64,000 bases of DNA from Actinoalloteichus caeruleus DSM 43889 (GTDB lineage: Bacteria; Actinomycetota; Actinomycetes; Mycobacteriales; Pseudonocardiaceae). Positions 37,063 through 45,230 of the stretch are shown here, one piece after another. The stretch lies in the NCBI RefSeq assembly GCF_000429185.2, contig NZ_AUBJ02000001.1:2852001-2916000 (forward strand), given 5' to 3'. Position 1 is the stretch's first letter. Each line of letters opens with the position of its first letter. The position numbers and the translations under genes are program-made. A model generated the notes under the pieces. It saw nothing but the letters and a program-made list of their open reading frames with translations, ran no database searches and was not told the DNA's origin.

Positions 37063-37374
37063 ATGGGAGCGCTTCGGAGGCTGTGGGGGAAGCCGGAGCG
37101 GACCGCCCCGAGCCGAACCAGGCGGGAGTACCCGTTGTGGTGGCTACGGCCGCACGACCGCCCGGTGCGGCACGGGATCCTGCCACACCACATCGGACGC
37201 CCGACCGAGCCAGAGGGCTACCGCGCGATGTGCGGCGACGTGGTCTGGCCCGCCCCATCGGACGCCAGTCCCCACGTCCCCCGCTGCGCCGCCTGCGTGC
37301 GGTGGGCACTGGCCCACGCGGACGAGACGCCGCCGCAGGCCCCGTACCTCGGTGACGACGCGGACGACGACTGA
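37063..37374 (+). CDS. Small conserved hypothetical protein, possible zinc ribbon
   Basis: A 103-residue protein: basic N-terminus (MGALRRLWGKPERTAPSRTRR), an aromatic patch (YPLWWLRPHDR), a His-rich RHGILPHHIG segment and AMCGDVVWPAP...PRCAACVRWALAHA. The single Cys plus CxxC pair and nearby histidines may bind one metal ion. Similar unnamed small proteins occur in Pseudonocardiales. Function unknown. TACCGT six bases before the ATG suggests a leaderless mRNA, which supports it as a real gene. Confidence 0.65.
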   Translation: MGALRRLWGKPERTAPSRTRREYPLWWLRPHDRPVRHGILPHHIGRPTEPEGYRAMCGDVVWPAPSDASPHVPRCAACVRWALAHADETPPQAPYLGDDADDD

Positions 37375-37408
37375 GTCCTCGCGGCTCGCCCGGCGGGACG
37401 TCCCGGGC

Positions 37409-37525
37409 TCACCGGTCGCCGTCACCCTTGCACCAGGGACACGTGACCGCGCCCTCCCTGGTGTGGATCACGCCGGAACCGTTGCACGGACCGCACATGA
37501 TCGCGAGCAGCATCGACATCAGCAT
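37409..37525 (-). CDS. 38-residue protein with two DnaJ-type CxxCxGxG motifs
   Basis: The minus strand encodes a very small protein. A hydrophobic Met-rich start (MLMSMLLAIM) is followed by CGPCNGSG (residues 11-18) and CPWCKGDG (29-36), a pair of CxxCxGxG motifs as in DnaJ zinc fingers, then GDR-stop. One zinc ion bound by the four cysteines is a natural inference. A strong ribosome site (GGAGGGG) lies about 5 bases before the ATG at 37525. The function is unknown; a redox or protein-folding helper is possible. Confidence 0.6.
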   Translation of the reverse strand: MLMSMLLAIMCGPCNGSGVIHTREGAVTCPWCKGDGDR

Positions 37526-37934
37526 CAGCGCCCCTCCCTACCCCCGGTCGCGCTGCCGCCGGGGAACGCTCCGACCACGCCGAGGCCGCCCCGAGAGTAG
37601 CGACTCTCAGTGACACTGAGGTACCTCTGCGCTGTCACTTCGGCCCGGTTGTCGGTGGGCGGCCGATCTGGCGCGACGAAGTGCTTCCCCAGTCGATCAG
37701 TAGGACCAAACCCTGCTCCGTTCGGCTCCGAATCATCAGGGGTTCGGCCGCGCGCCAGGGACGGCGTGGGGGCGCACGACGCGGGAGCGAACCGACCCGT
37801 GGGCGGGCGGGCACGGCGCCGGAGGAGGGACGGCCCGGCGGGAGCGCCGGCCCCGGCCGGCACGACTCCCTACCGACCCAGCGGTTCGAGGGCGGCCAGG
37901 ACCACCTCACCCCGGATGCCCAGCCCCCGCACGG
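37526..37934. other. Intergenic region (409 bp)
   Basis: Lies between the 38-residue zinc protein and the hairpin downstream of the NlpC/P60 gene. It has no convincing coding frame. Base composition is less extreme around 37600-37740 (for example CTCAGTGACACTGAGGTACC with a CTCAGTG/CACTGAG inverted repeat at about 37606-37621), which probably is the upstream control region of the 38-residue gene. Confidence 0.4.
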
Positions 37935-37972
37935 CGGTGGGGCGCGGGAGGAAGACCTCCCGCGCCCCACCG
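37935..37972. terminator. Perfect 17-bp hairpin terminator
   Basis: CGGTGGGGCGCGGGAGG and its exact complement close a 4-base AAGA loop. It lies 36 bases beyond the stop of the NlpC/P60 gene (minus strand) and would be an efficient intrinsic terminator for it. Confidence 0.8.
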
Positions 37973-38007
37973 GACTCCACCGCCGCTCCGCCGGGAGCGG
38001 CTCGCGC

Positions 38008-39060
38008 TCAGGCGACCCGTCGCATCGCGGTGACGGGACTGCTCGACGCGCGGTCGATCGGCACGACCTTCACCACGTCGCCCGTGGTGGGGGCGTGCAC
38101 GACGTTGCCGCCGCCCACGTACATGGAGACGTGGTGCACGGGGCTGCCGTAGGCGATGATGTCGCCCGGGGCCAGCTGGGCCCGCGACACCGGAACACCG
38201 GCCGCCGCCTGCGCCCTGCTGTTGCGGGGGACGCCGATGCCCACCTGGGCGTAGGCCCACTGGACGAGACCGGAGCAGTCGAAGGTGCCCGGGCCGGTCG
38301 CGCCGTACACGTACGGCGTGCCCTGCTTGCCCAGCGCGACGTTCGCCGCCTGCGCCCCGGTGCCGCTTCCCGGCGGCACCTGCCCGTAGTCGGTCTGGCC
38401 CTCGCCGACGCCAGGCATCTGGACCTGGAGCTCCTCGGCTTCCTTCTGGTCGATGAAGGACTGGACCTCGGCGATCTTGGCGTCCATCGCCTCCTGCTTG
38501 GCGCCCAGCTCTGACTCGATCCGGACCGCCTCGGCCTCGGCCTCCTCCGCGGCGGCCCTGGCTTCGTCGGCCGCCTGCTCGGCGTCGCTGGCCTGGGTCA
38601 CCACGGCGGAGAGGCGGTCCATCGCCCTGCGGTTGCCGTTGGCGAGGACGTCGAGCGCGGAGAGCTGCTGGAGGAAGACCTCCGGGTCGTCGGCCACCAG
38701 CAGGGCCGACAGCTTGTTGAACCGGGCGCCCTGGTAGGAGGCGCTCGCCAGCTGGTCCACCTCGTCGCGGAAGGTCTCCTGTTCGGCCAGCGCCTGCTCG
38801 GCCGTCCGGGTCGCCTGCTCGGCGTCCTCGGTCGCCTCACGCAGCTCCTCGCGCCGGGCCTCCAACTCGTCGTTGGCCTGGTGCAGCTCCTCCGTGACGG
38901 CGACCGCTTCCTCGTGGAGTTCCTGGAGCCTGGCTACCGCCTCGTCCTTGGTGTCGAAGTCCTGGGCGAGAGCGGGCGTGGGGAAGAGGCTCAGAGCCAC
39001 CGCGACCGCGGTGGCGGCTAAGGCACCGCGCATCGTGCGGTTCCGTCGATGCGAAGCCAC
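38008..39060 (-). CDS. Secreted NlpC/P60 peptidoglycan endopeptidase (RipC-like)
   Basis: A 350-residue exported wall hydrolase. A Sec signal (RGALAATAVAVALSLFPTPALA, about 11-32) is followed by a long coiled coil (about 38-212) and a C40 NlpC/P60 domain (about 235-350). The catalytic triad is visible as Cys262 (FDCSGLVQWAY), His310 (PVHHVSMYVG) and His322 (VVHAP). It should cut the D-Glu-mDAP bond of stem peptides; the coiled coil is the usual FtsX-binding autoinhibitory part in RipC-type proteins. The gene lies where Rv2190c (RipC) does. A GTG start at 39060 has AAAGGAG upstream and a long structured leader. Confidence 0.9.
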   Translation of the reverse strand: MASHRRNRTMRGALAATAVAVALSLFPTPALAQDFDTKDEAVARLQELHEEAVAVTEELHQANDELEARREELREATEDAEQATRTAEQALAEQETFRDEVDQLASASYQGARFNKLSALLVADDPEVFLQQLSALDVLANGNRRAMDRLSAVVTQASDAEQAADEARAAAEEAEAEAVRIESELGAKQEAMDAKIAEVQSFIDQKEAEELQVQMPGVGEGQTDYGQVPPGSGTGAQAANVALGKQGTPYVYGATGPGTFDCSGLVQWAYAQVGIGVPRNSRAQAAAGVPVSRAQLAPGDIIAYGSPVHHVSMYVGGGNVVHAPTTGDVVKVVPIDRASSSPVTAMRRVA

Positions 39061-39256
39061 GTCGCACGCAACTCCTTTACGTTGTCTGACCGCCGACCGG
39101 AGATGTCCGCGGCATCGGTCCTCATCCGGCCCGGACCGGCACTCGATGCCCGGTCGGACCCGCCGACGCGCGAGACCGGCTCAGCTCCCCGACTCGCTGA
39201 TGTGGCGGTGACCAGCAGAGCCGCCCTTCTGGGCGGCTGCCCGCCGCTAGGTCTCG
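39061..39256 (-). promoter_or_regulatory. Structured 5' leader of the NlpC/P60 gene, candidate riboswitch
   Basis: About 190 bases separate a likely -10 (TAGCCT, 39265-39260) from the start codon. The RNA can form a 7-bp closing stem CGAGACC/GGUCUCG (39256-39250 with 39177-39171). Inside it is an 8-bp hairpin AGCCGCCC-AGAA-GGGCGGCU (39238-39219), and a further GACCGG-rich hairpin lies nearer the gene. Actinobacterial NlpC/P60 genes are frequently under ydaO (c-di-AMP) riboswitches, but the conserved ydaO bases were not recognised, so the class is open. Confidence 0.45.
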
Positions 39257-39683
39257 GATAGGCTACGAGGCCCCGCGCCCTGAGTCCACCATCGGACAAG
39301 GGAAATCGTGAAAACATGCACAAGATCCGGAACGGGTGAAGATCGACCACGGTCCGTTCCGATGATCTTGGAAGCGTGACCTGGGCGTCCGCGTCGCTCC
39401 ACACATCAGGCGACGACCACGACGGATCGCCCTGTGTGCATTGTCACCGGCACGCAACCCGCGCGCCCGACACGGACCGTGGCGAGCGTGGTGACCACGG
39501 GTACGGCGAGTGTGGTGGCCACGCCGGCCACCTCACGGCACCGGCCCCCGCGTCCACGCACGACAGCTCCGGACACGTCGACCCGATCGCCGGAACCCGG
39601 TGCCGGTCGACCGGCCCACCCCCGCCGGGTGCCGAACCCTCGGTCGGTCGGTCCACCTGGGACGGGTGGGCGGAGCGGGCGGG
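39257..39683. other. Intergenic region (427 bp) upstream of the NlpC/P60 leader
   Basis: Between the NYN gene end and the NlpC/P60 promoter. No credible gene. A stretch at about 39290-39370 is unusually A/T-rich for this genome and contains two related pieces, AAGATCCGGAACGG and its near complement CCGTTCCGATGATCTT, forming an imperfect inverted repeat (about 39322-39335 and 39354-39369). It may be an operator or an extended promoter element. Confidence 0.4.
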
Positions 39684-41087
39684 TCAGATCCGGTTCAACC
39701 GGGCCAGCAGGACCGAGGAGGGCACCGGGTGGGCGCCCCGACGCCGCACCGAGTCGGCGACGGCCCGGTCGGAGGTGACCACGACCACCGGGCGCCCCTC
39801 CGGCTCAGCCGCCACCAGTGCCCGGATCACGTCATCGGCCAGGACACCGGGGTCGCTGAAGAGGACCCGCACCCCGCGCGCCGAGGCGACCGGCACCGCC
39901 ACCACACCCGCGCCGTCGAAGACGACGGTGACCTCCGCTCCCGTCCTGGCCGCCAGCGCCCCCAGCTGGCCGTTGAGCCGATCCCGTTGTTGCGCCAGGG
40001 AGATGTCGGGGTAGCCGGTCTTGGTCACGTTGTAGCCGTCGACCACGACGTGCACGCTCGGCAACGCCAGGAGCCGGTCCAGGGCGGCGGGGTTCTCGAC
40101 CCGGCCGACGCCCTGGGCCTGGCTCGCGCCGCCGACCAGGTCAGCGGGGCGCGGCCCGCTGCCACCCAACGCGAGTTCCCTGCGCAACCCGGTGACCGCA
40201 CCGTCCAGGGTGTCCACCAGGAGCGCCAGTCGGACCTCGTCGGCCTGGCGGGCCTCCCGCGCGGCCTGACGAGCGGTCTCCGCGTCGGTCACCGCCCGGT
40301 CGGCGCGGACCCGTTCCGCCGCCGTCCGTTCCCGTTCCCGTTCCAGCTCCGCGGACATCCGCTCCACGGCCGCGGAGGCGTCCCGGCGGGCCTGGTCGGC
40401 CTCCTCCCGCGCCACGAGGGCCTCGTCCCTCGCCGCGCGCAGGTGCGTTCCCTGCTCCCGCAGCCGCCGACGCAGCCGGTCCAGATCCGACTCGCTCGTC
40501 GCCCGCGCCGCGCGAACCGCTTCCTCCGCCTCGTCGAGAGCTGCCCGCACCCTCTCCAGTTCGGCGGTGAGACGTTCGATCTGGTTCAACGCCGCGTCGC
40601 GTTCGGTCCGCAGCTGGGCGTCCTCGACCCGCCGCGCGACCTCCTCGACATGCCTGGTCGCCGAGGGATCCCCCACCAGCAGGCCGGCCGCGGCCGCGGC
40701 CGCTGGTTCCTCCGGGCCCACGTCCAACAACTCGGGTTGGTTGCGGCGGGCCCAGTTCGCGACCGCCGCCCGGAACGCGGGGCTGGCCCGCACCGTCGCG
40801 AGCAGGGGCACGGCGCCCAGCCGCGCCCGTTTGGCCGGGGTGAACCTCGCCACCGGACGGAGCTGGTGGGGGACATCGGCGAGGGAGAGCCCGCCGAGCG
40901 CCGATGCGGAGATCTCGGCGAGGCGGAGCCGCACCGGTTCGGGCAGACCCTCCCAGTCGACCTCCGGCTCCCCGTTCTCCTCGGCGGCTGTCCCGTCACC
41001 GTCCTCGTGCTGACGCGCGCCGGCCTCGGCGGGCTGCTCGGGGTCGGACGGATCGCGTGGATCGGTCCCTGCGGTGTCGGCCGGCAT
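39684..41087 (-). CDS. NYN domain-containing protein with coiled coil
   Basis: A 467-residue protein. An acidic N-terminus and helical domain (VDWEGLPEPVRLRLAEISASALGGLSLADVPHQLRPVARFTPAKRARLGAVPLLATV) precede a long coiled coil (about 160-290) and a C-terminal NYN/PIN-like nuclease domain (about 335-467) with VHVVVDGYNVTKTGYPDISL, VTVVFDGAG, VRVLFSDPGVLADDVI and VVVVTSDRAVADSVRRRGA. Acidic residues in these motifs are the likely metal-binding nuclease site, as in YacP/Rae1-type RNases. An RNA-processing role is inferred. The ATG 41087 has TAGCCT six bases upstream; a GTG at 41090 is also in frame. Confidence 0.8.
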   Translation of the reverse strand: MPADTAGTDPRDPSDPEQPAEAGARQHEDGDGTAAEENGEPEVDWEGLPEPVRLRLAEISASALGGLSLADVPHQLRPVARFTPAKRARLGAVPLLATVRASPAFRAAVANWARRNQPELLDVGPEEPAAAAAAGLLVGDPSATRHVEEVARRVEDAQLRTERDAALNQIERLTAELERVRAALDEAEEAVRAARATSESDLDRLRRRLREQGTHLRAARDEALVAREEADQARRDASAAVERMSAELERERERTAAERVRADRAVTDAETARQAAREARQADEVRLALLVDTLDGAVTGLRRELALGGSGPRPADLVGGASQAQGVGRVENPAALDRLLALPSVHVVVDGYNVTKTGYPDISLAQQRDRLNGQLGALAARTGAEVTVVFDGAGVVAVPVASARGVRVLFSDPGVLADDVIRALVAAEPEGRPVVVVTSDRAVADSVRRRGAHPVPSSVLLARLNRI

Positions 41088-41294
41088 CACACCAGGCTAA
41101 GGCGTCCGGCCAGTCACCCCAATTCCACGGCCCCCTTGTGACCGGCCGTACGGCGGGTCGCGCCTCCCGGGGTGTCGCGGCGGGCTCCGGGTGCGCCGGA
41201 CCTCGGTCAGGTCCGCCGGAATCCCGAGGAGGTGGTGGGGAACTCCTGACCGGACCGACGCGCCCTATCAGGGGCGGCGGTTAGCCTCCTGCCG

Positions 41295-43052
41295 GTGAGC
41301 ACCAGGCACCCGCTCCTCGGCGCACCCCCCACCGGCCCCGGGGCGAACACCGCCCCGCAACTGTCCTTCGACGAACTGGGGACGCCGCTGCGCGAGGTCA
41401 CCTTCGTCGTCCTCGACTTCGAGACGACCGGGGGGAACGCGGAGGCCGACCACGTCACCGAGATCGGGGCCGTGAAGGTGCGGGGCGGCGAGGTGCTCGG
41501 TGAGTTCGGGACGCTGGTCGACCCCGGACATCCCATCCCGCCCGCCATCACGGTGTTGACCGGCATCACCCAGGCCATGGTGACCGGCGCGCCGAGCCTG
41601 GGAACGGTGCTGCCCGCGTTCCTCGAGTTCGCGTCGGGGGCCGTCCTGGTCGCCCACAACGCCTCCTTCGACGTCGGCTTCCTGCGGGCGGCGTGCCGCC
41701 GCCAGGGCTACGACTGGCCGAGGCCCACCGTCGTGTGCACCCTGCGCCTGGCTCGACGGGTGCTCACCCGAGGCGAGACCCGCGACCACAAGCTCGGCAC
41801 GCTCGCCGCGCACTTCCACGCCGCCACCACACCCACGCACCGCGCCCTGGACGACGCGCGGGCCACCGTGGACGTGTTGCACGGACTCCTGGAGCGGGTC
41901 GGGGGACTGGGGGTGCGGTCCCTGGAGGAACTGCTCGACTACACCCCCGAGGTGAGCCCGGCGCGACGGCGGAACCGGGAACTCGCCGCCCACCTGCCGC
42001 ACGCGCCCGGTGTCTACCTCTTCCGGGGCCCCCGCGACGAGGTCCTGTACGTCGGGACCGCGAGCGACCTGCGCCGGCGGGTCCGGCAGTACTTCACCGC
42101 GTCCGAGACCAGGACCCCGATCCGGGAGATGGCGGCACTCGCGACCAGGGTGGACCACGTGGAGTGCTCCCACCCCCTCGAGGCCAGGGTCCGGGAACTC
42201 CGGCTGCTCGCGGCACACCGCCCCCGGTACAACCGGAGGTCCACCAGGCCGGACAGCACATGGTGGTTGGCGCTGACCGACGAGGCCTACCCCCGGCTCA
42301 GCGTCGTCCGACAGCCGAGACCCCTGGCGTTCGGCCCGTTCCCCTCGCGCCGGGCCGCCGTCACGGCGGTCGAGACCCTGTGGCGGGTGTCCCCCGTGCG
42401 GCAGTGCACCCGACGCATCCCCGCCGGTGGGCAACCAGGAGGACAGGCCTGCCCGCTCCTCGACCTCGGCCGGTGCGCGGCACCCTGCGTCGGCCGCCAG
42501 GACGTCGACGCCTACCGCCCCGCCGTCGACGAGCTGCGGGAGCTCTTCGCCGGCCGGGACCGGCGGCTCCTCGACACCCTCTCCGAACGCATCGACCACC
42601 TCGCCGGGGAACGGCGCTTCGAGGACGCCGCACGCGCCCGGGACCTCACCGCGCGGTTGGCGGAGTCACTGGACCGGGGCCAGCGGTTCGCCGCGCTGGC
42701 CGAGGTCGAGGAGCTCGTCGCGGCGGCGCCGGACGGAGCGGGCGGGTGGCACTTCGCCGTCGTGCGCCACGGTCGGCTCACCTCGGCCGGCTCCGCACCG
42801 CGGGGCGTGCCACCGATGCCGGTGGTCGACCTGCTCGTCCGCTCGGCTGAGACGGTCATCCCGGAGGACGGCCCGCTGCGGGGAGCACCCGCGGAGGAGG
42901 TCGCCGCCCTCTGGCGGTGGTTGTCCACCCCGGGAACCCGGATGGTGCGCTGCTCCCGGCCGTGGACCGAACCGGCCTGGTCAGCGGGGGCGTGGCGCGA
43001 GTGGGTCGGCAGGGCCGCCGCCGGCCGGGCCGCCCAGGCGCAGCCCGACTGA
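41295..43052 (+). CDS. DEDDh 3'-5' exonuclease fused to a UvrC-like GIY-YIG domain (Rv2191-like)
   Basis: A 585-residue fusion. The N-terminal DnaQ-type exonuclease has FVVLDFETTGG (Asp41, Glu43), the VLVAHNASFDVGFL block and HRALDDARATVDV. After a linker comes a GIY-YIG module (HAPGVYLFRGPRDEVLYVGTASDLRRRVRQYF) and the UvrC-like CPLLDLGRCAAPC...ERRFEDAARARDL region. This combination is known in actinobacteria (Rv2191) and suggests a DNA-repair nuclease, although its target is not established. TAGCCT lies 7 bases before the GTG start. Confidence 0.88.
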   Translation: MSTRHPLLGAPPTGPGANTAPQLSFDELGTPLREVTFVVLDFETTGGNAEADHVTEIGAVKVRGGEVLGEFGTLVDPGHPIPPAITVLTGITQAMVTGAPSLGTVLPAFLEFASGAVLVAHNASFDVGFLRAACRRQGYDWPRPTVVCTLRLARRVLTRGETRDHKLGTLAAHFHAATTPTHRALDDARATVDVLHGLLERVGGLGVRSLEELLDYTPEVSPARRRNRELAAHLPHAPGVYLFRGPRDEVLYVGTASDLRRRVRQYFTASETRTPIREMAALATRVDHVECSHPLEARVRELRLLAAHRPRYNRRSTRPDSTWWLALTDEAYPRLSVVRQPRPLAFGPFPSRRAAVTAVETLWRVSPVRQCTRRIPAGGQPGGQACPLLDLGRCAAPCVGRQDVDAYRPAVDELRELFAGRDRRLLDTLSERIDHLAGERRFEDAARARDLTARLAESLDRGQRFAALAEVEELVAAAPDGAGGWHFAVVRHGRLTSAGSAPRGVPPMPVVDLLVRSAETVIPEDGPLRGAPAEEVAALWRWLSTPGTRMVRCSRPWTEPAWSAGAWREWVGRAAAGRAAQAQPD

Positions 43053-43075
43053 CCAGGCCAGGGCGCGAGCCTCCC

Positions 43076-43363
43076 TCAGTCGCCGTTCTCGAGGCCAAGG
43101 GAGAAGGTGGCCTCGATGTCCTGGCGCGAGTAGCTGCGGAACGCGATGTGCGTGTCCGTGTCGACCACGCCAGGAACCCGGCCGATCCCACCCGGGATGA
43201 TCTCGGCGAGCCGCTCGTGCTCCCCGACGCGGATCATGGCGATCAGGTCCACGTCCCCGGCGCACGAGTACACCTCGGTCACCCCGTCGAGGTCCGCGAT
43301 GGCCTGCGCGGCCTCGGGGATCCGGTCGGCCTCGGCCTGGATGAGCACGATCGCGGTAATCAC
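43076..43363 (-). CDS. Lrp/AsnC ligand-binding-domain protein
   Basis: A 95-residue stand-alone RAM/AsnC effector domain (VITAIVLIQAEADRIPEAAQAIADLDGVTEVYSCAGDVDLIAMIRVGEHERLAEII) without a DNA-binding helix-turn-helix. Such proteins oligomerise and bind amino acids. A GGGAGG ribosome site precedes GTG 43363 by 5 bases; an upstream start at 43381 is weaker. It sits just downstream of the nuclease fusion and next to the qcr genes, as often in actinobacteria. Regulatory partner unknown. Confidence 0.85.
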   Translation of the reverse strand: MITAIVLIQAEADRIPEAAQAIADLDGVTEVYSCAGDVDLIAMIRVGEHERLAEIIPGGIGRVPGVVDTDTHIAFRSYSRQDIEATFSLGLENGD

Positions 43364-43472
43364 GGAACCTCCCGGAGACACACCCCACTGCTGTCCCGCA
43401 GTCTAGGAGCCGCCAACCCACCGGACCGCGCCGGTGCCCCACCCCCGGCTCCCCCGCCAGCCCGGAGACGAC

Positions 43473-43508
43473 GACGGGGGCGGTCACCCGTGGGTGACCG
43501 CCCCCGTC
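43473..43508 (-). terminator. Hairpin terminator after qcrB
   Basis: An almost perfect 17-bp inverted repeat (GACGGGGGCGGTCACCC with its complement; the innermost pairs form the loop) lies 19 bases after the qcrB stop. It would end the ctaE-qcrCAB transcript. Confidence 0.8.
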
Positions 43509-43526
43509 CGACGTGGTGCCACGTCG

Positions 43527-45230
43527 TCACCGCTTCTTCGGCGACTCCTCGTTCGTGGCGCCGCCGATGCCCTCGTCGTCGCCCTCGCCCTGGCCCGACT
43601 CGTCGGCCCGACGGTTCTCCCCGCCGAGCAGGTTGACGTTCTCGCCGTGCGCGTCCCGCAACGACCGGGTCTCCTCCGGCGGGTCCGGGGTCAGCAGGCT
43701 CCCCTCGACCGGGTGGCCCGCCGAGCCCAGCTGGTTCATCCGCTTCGGAACCGCGGCGCCCTGGTAGGGCAGCGGGACCGCGTGACCGTGGTCGTCCACC
43801 CCACCCAGGGGCTGGTGGACCTCGATGAACTCACCGTGCGGCAGCCGCCGGATGATGCCGGTCTCGATGCCGTGCTCCAACACCTCGCGGTCGTGGTGCT
43901 GCAGGCCGAGGCAGACCCGGTAGGTGATCAGGTAGGCCAGCGGCGGCAGCAGCAGCAACCCGATCCGACCGGCCCAGGTCATCGCGTTCAACGAGATGTC
44001 GAACTGCTCGGCGACGATGTCGTTGGCACCGGAGATGAGCAGCACCATGAAGAAGGTGATGGCCATCATCCCGAGCCCGGTGCGGACCGGGGCGTCCCTC
44101 GGACGCTGCAACAGGTTGTGGTGCGCGTCGTCCTTGGTGAACTTCTTCTCGATCCAGGGATAGGCCCCGGCCACCGTGAAGATCAGCCCCATGCCCACGA
44201 CCGTCGGCCAGAACACCGCCGGGATCATGTAGTTCCCGAGGTAGATCTCCCACGACGGCCATAGTCGCGTCATGCCGTCGGTCCAGATCATGTACCAGTC
44301 CGGTTGGGACCCCGCGGACACCTGCGACGCGTTGTACGGACCGATGTTCCAGATCGCGTTGATCTGGAAGATGCCGCCCATCAGCGCCAGCACACCGAAG
44401 ACCACCGCGAAGAAGCCACCGGCCTTGACCGCGAACACCGGCATGATGCGGACGCCGACGACGTTGGTCTCCTTGCGCCCCACGCCCGGGAACTGGGTGT
44501 GCTTCTGGTACCAGACCAGACCGAGGTGGATGGCGATCAACGCGAGGATGATGCCGGGCAGCACCAGGATGTGGATGGTGTAGAAGCGCGGGATGATCTC
44601 GTAGCCGGGGAACTCCCCGCCGAACAGCGCCCAGTGGACCCAGGTACCGATCACGGGGATCGACAGCACGATCCCGGAGGCGATCCGGAGGCCGGTGCCG
44701 GAGAGCAGGTCGTCCGGCAGCGAGTAGCCGGTGAAGCCCTCGAACATGCCGAGGACGAACAGCAGGATGCCGATCACCCAGTTCAGCTCACGCGGCTTCC
44801 GGAACGCCCCGGTGAAGAACACGCGGAGCATGTGCACCACGATCGCCGCCATGAACAGCAGGGCCGCCCAGTGGTGGACCTGCCGGGCGAAGAGGCCACC
44901 GCGCACCTCGAACGAGATGTCCAGCGACGAGGCGTAGGCGCGGGACATCTCGATGCCCCGCATGTTCTCCAGCACGCCCTGGTACTCGACGTGCTCCATC
45001 GACGGGTCGAAGAACAGCGCCAGGTAGGTGCCCGTCAGCAGCAGCACGATGAAGCTGTAGAGGGCGATCTCACCGAGCATGAACGACCAGTGCGTCGGGA
45101 AGACCTTGTTCAGCTGCCGCCGCATGCCCTTGGCCATGTGGAAGCGGTCGTCCGCCCAGGTGGCGCCCGCTGCCGCCGCCCGAGCCGCTGCCCCCTGGGG
45201 ACGGGTCGGCTTGGTGTTCAGCGTCGTCAT
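43527..45230 (-). CDS. qcrB: Cytochrome bc1 complex cytochrome b subunit
   Basis: A 567-residue cytochrome b of the actinobacterial menaquinol:cytochrome c reductase. About nine membrane helices are seen; heme-ligand histidines lie in the [25 protein letters not shown] and the [30 protein letters not shown] helices. The quinol-site motif is PDWY (SQPDWYMIW), the actinobacterial form of PEWY. A charged C-terminal tail of about 80 residues follows the last helix. It is the target of telacebec-type inhibitors in mycobacteria. ATG overlaps the qcrA stop by 4 bases. Confidence 0.95.
   Translation of the reverse strand: MTTLNTKPTRPQGAAARAAAAGATWADDRFHMAKGMRRQLNKVFPTHWSFMLGEIALYSFIVLLLTGTYLALFFDPSMEHVEYQGVLENMRGIEMSRAYASSLDISFEVRGGLFARQVHHWAALLFMAAIVVHMLRVFFTGAFRKPRELNWVIGILLFVLGMFEGFTGYSLPDDLLSGTGLRIASGIVLSIPVIGTWVHWALFGGEFPGYEIIPRFYTIHILVLPGIILALIAIHLGLVWYQKHTQFPGVGRKETNVVGVRIMPVFAVKAGGFFAVVFGVLALMGGIFQINAIWNIGPYNASQVSAGSQPDWYMIWTDGMTRLWPSWEIYLGNYMIPAVFWPTVVGMGLIFTVAGAYPWIEKKFTKDDAHHNLLQRPRDAPVRTGLGMMAITFFMVLLISGANDIVAEQFDISLNAMTWAGRIGLLLLPPLAYLITYRVCLGLQHHDREVLEHGIETGIIRRLPHGEFIEVHQPLGGVDDHGHAVPLPYQGAAVPKRMNQLGSAGHPVEGSLLTPDPPEETRSLRDAHGENVNLLGGENRRADESGQGEGDDEGIGGATNEESPKKR

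Noticed and set aside
39061-39256. Firm ydaO (c-di-AMP) riboswitch call
   Set aside because: Context fits, but the conserved GGGGUGAAUC- and GUCAGCUAACCUCG-type bases were not found; kept only as an unclassified leader.
39510-41141. 543-codon plus-strand frame opposite the NYN gene
   Set aside because: Antisense artefact; the minus-strand protein has NYN motifs and a leaderless promoter.
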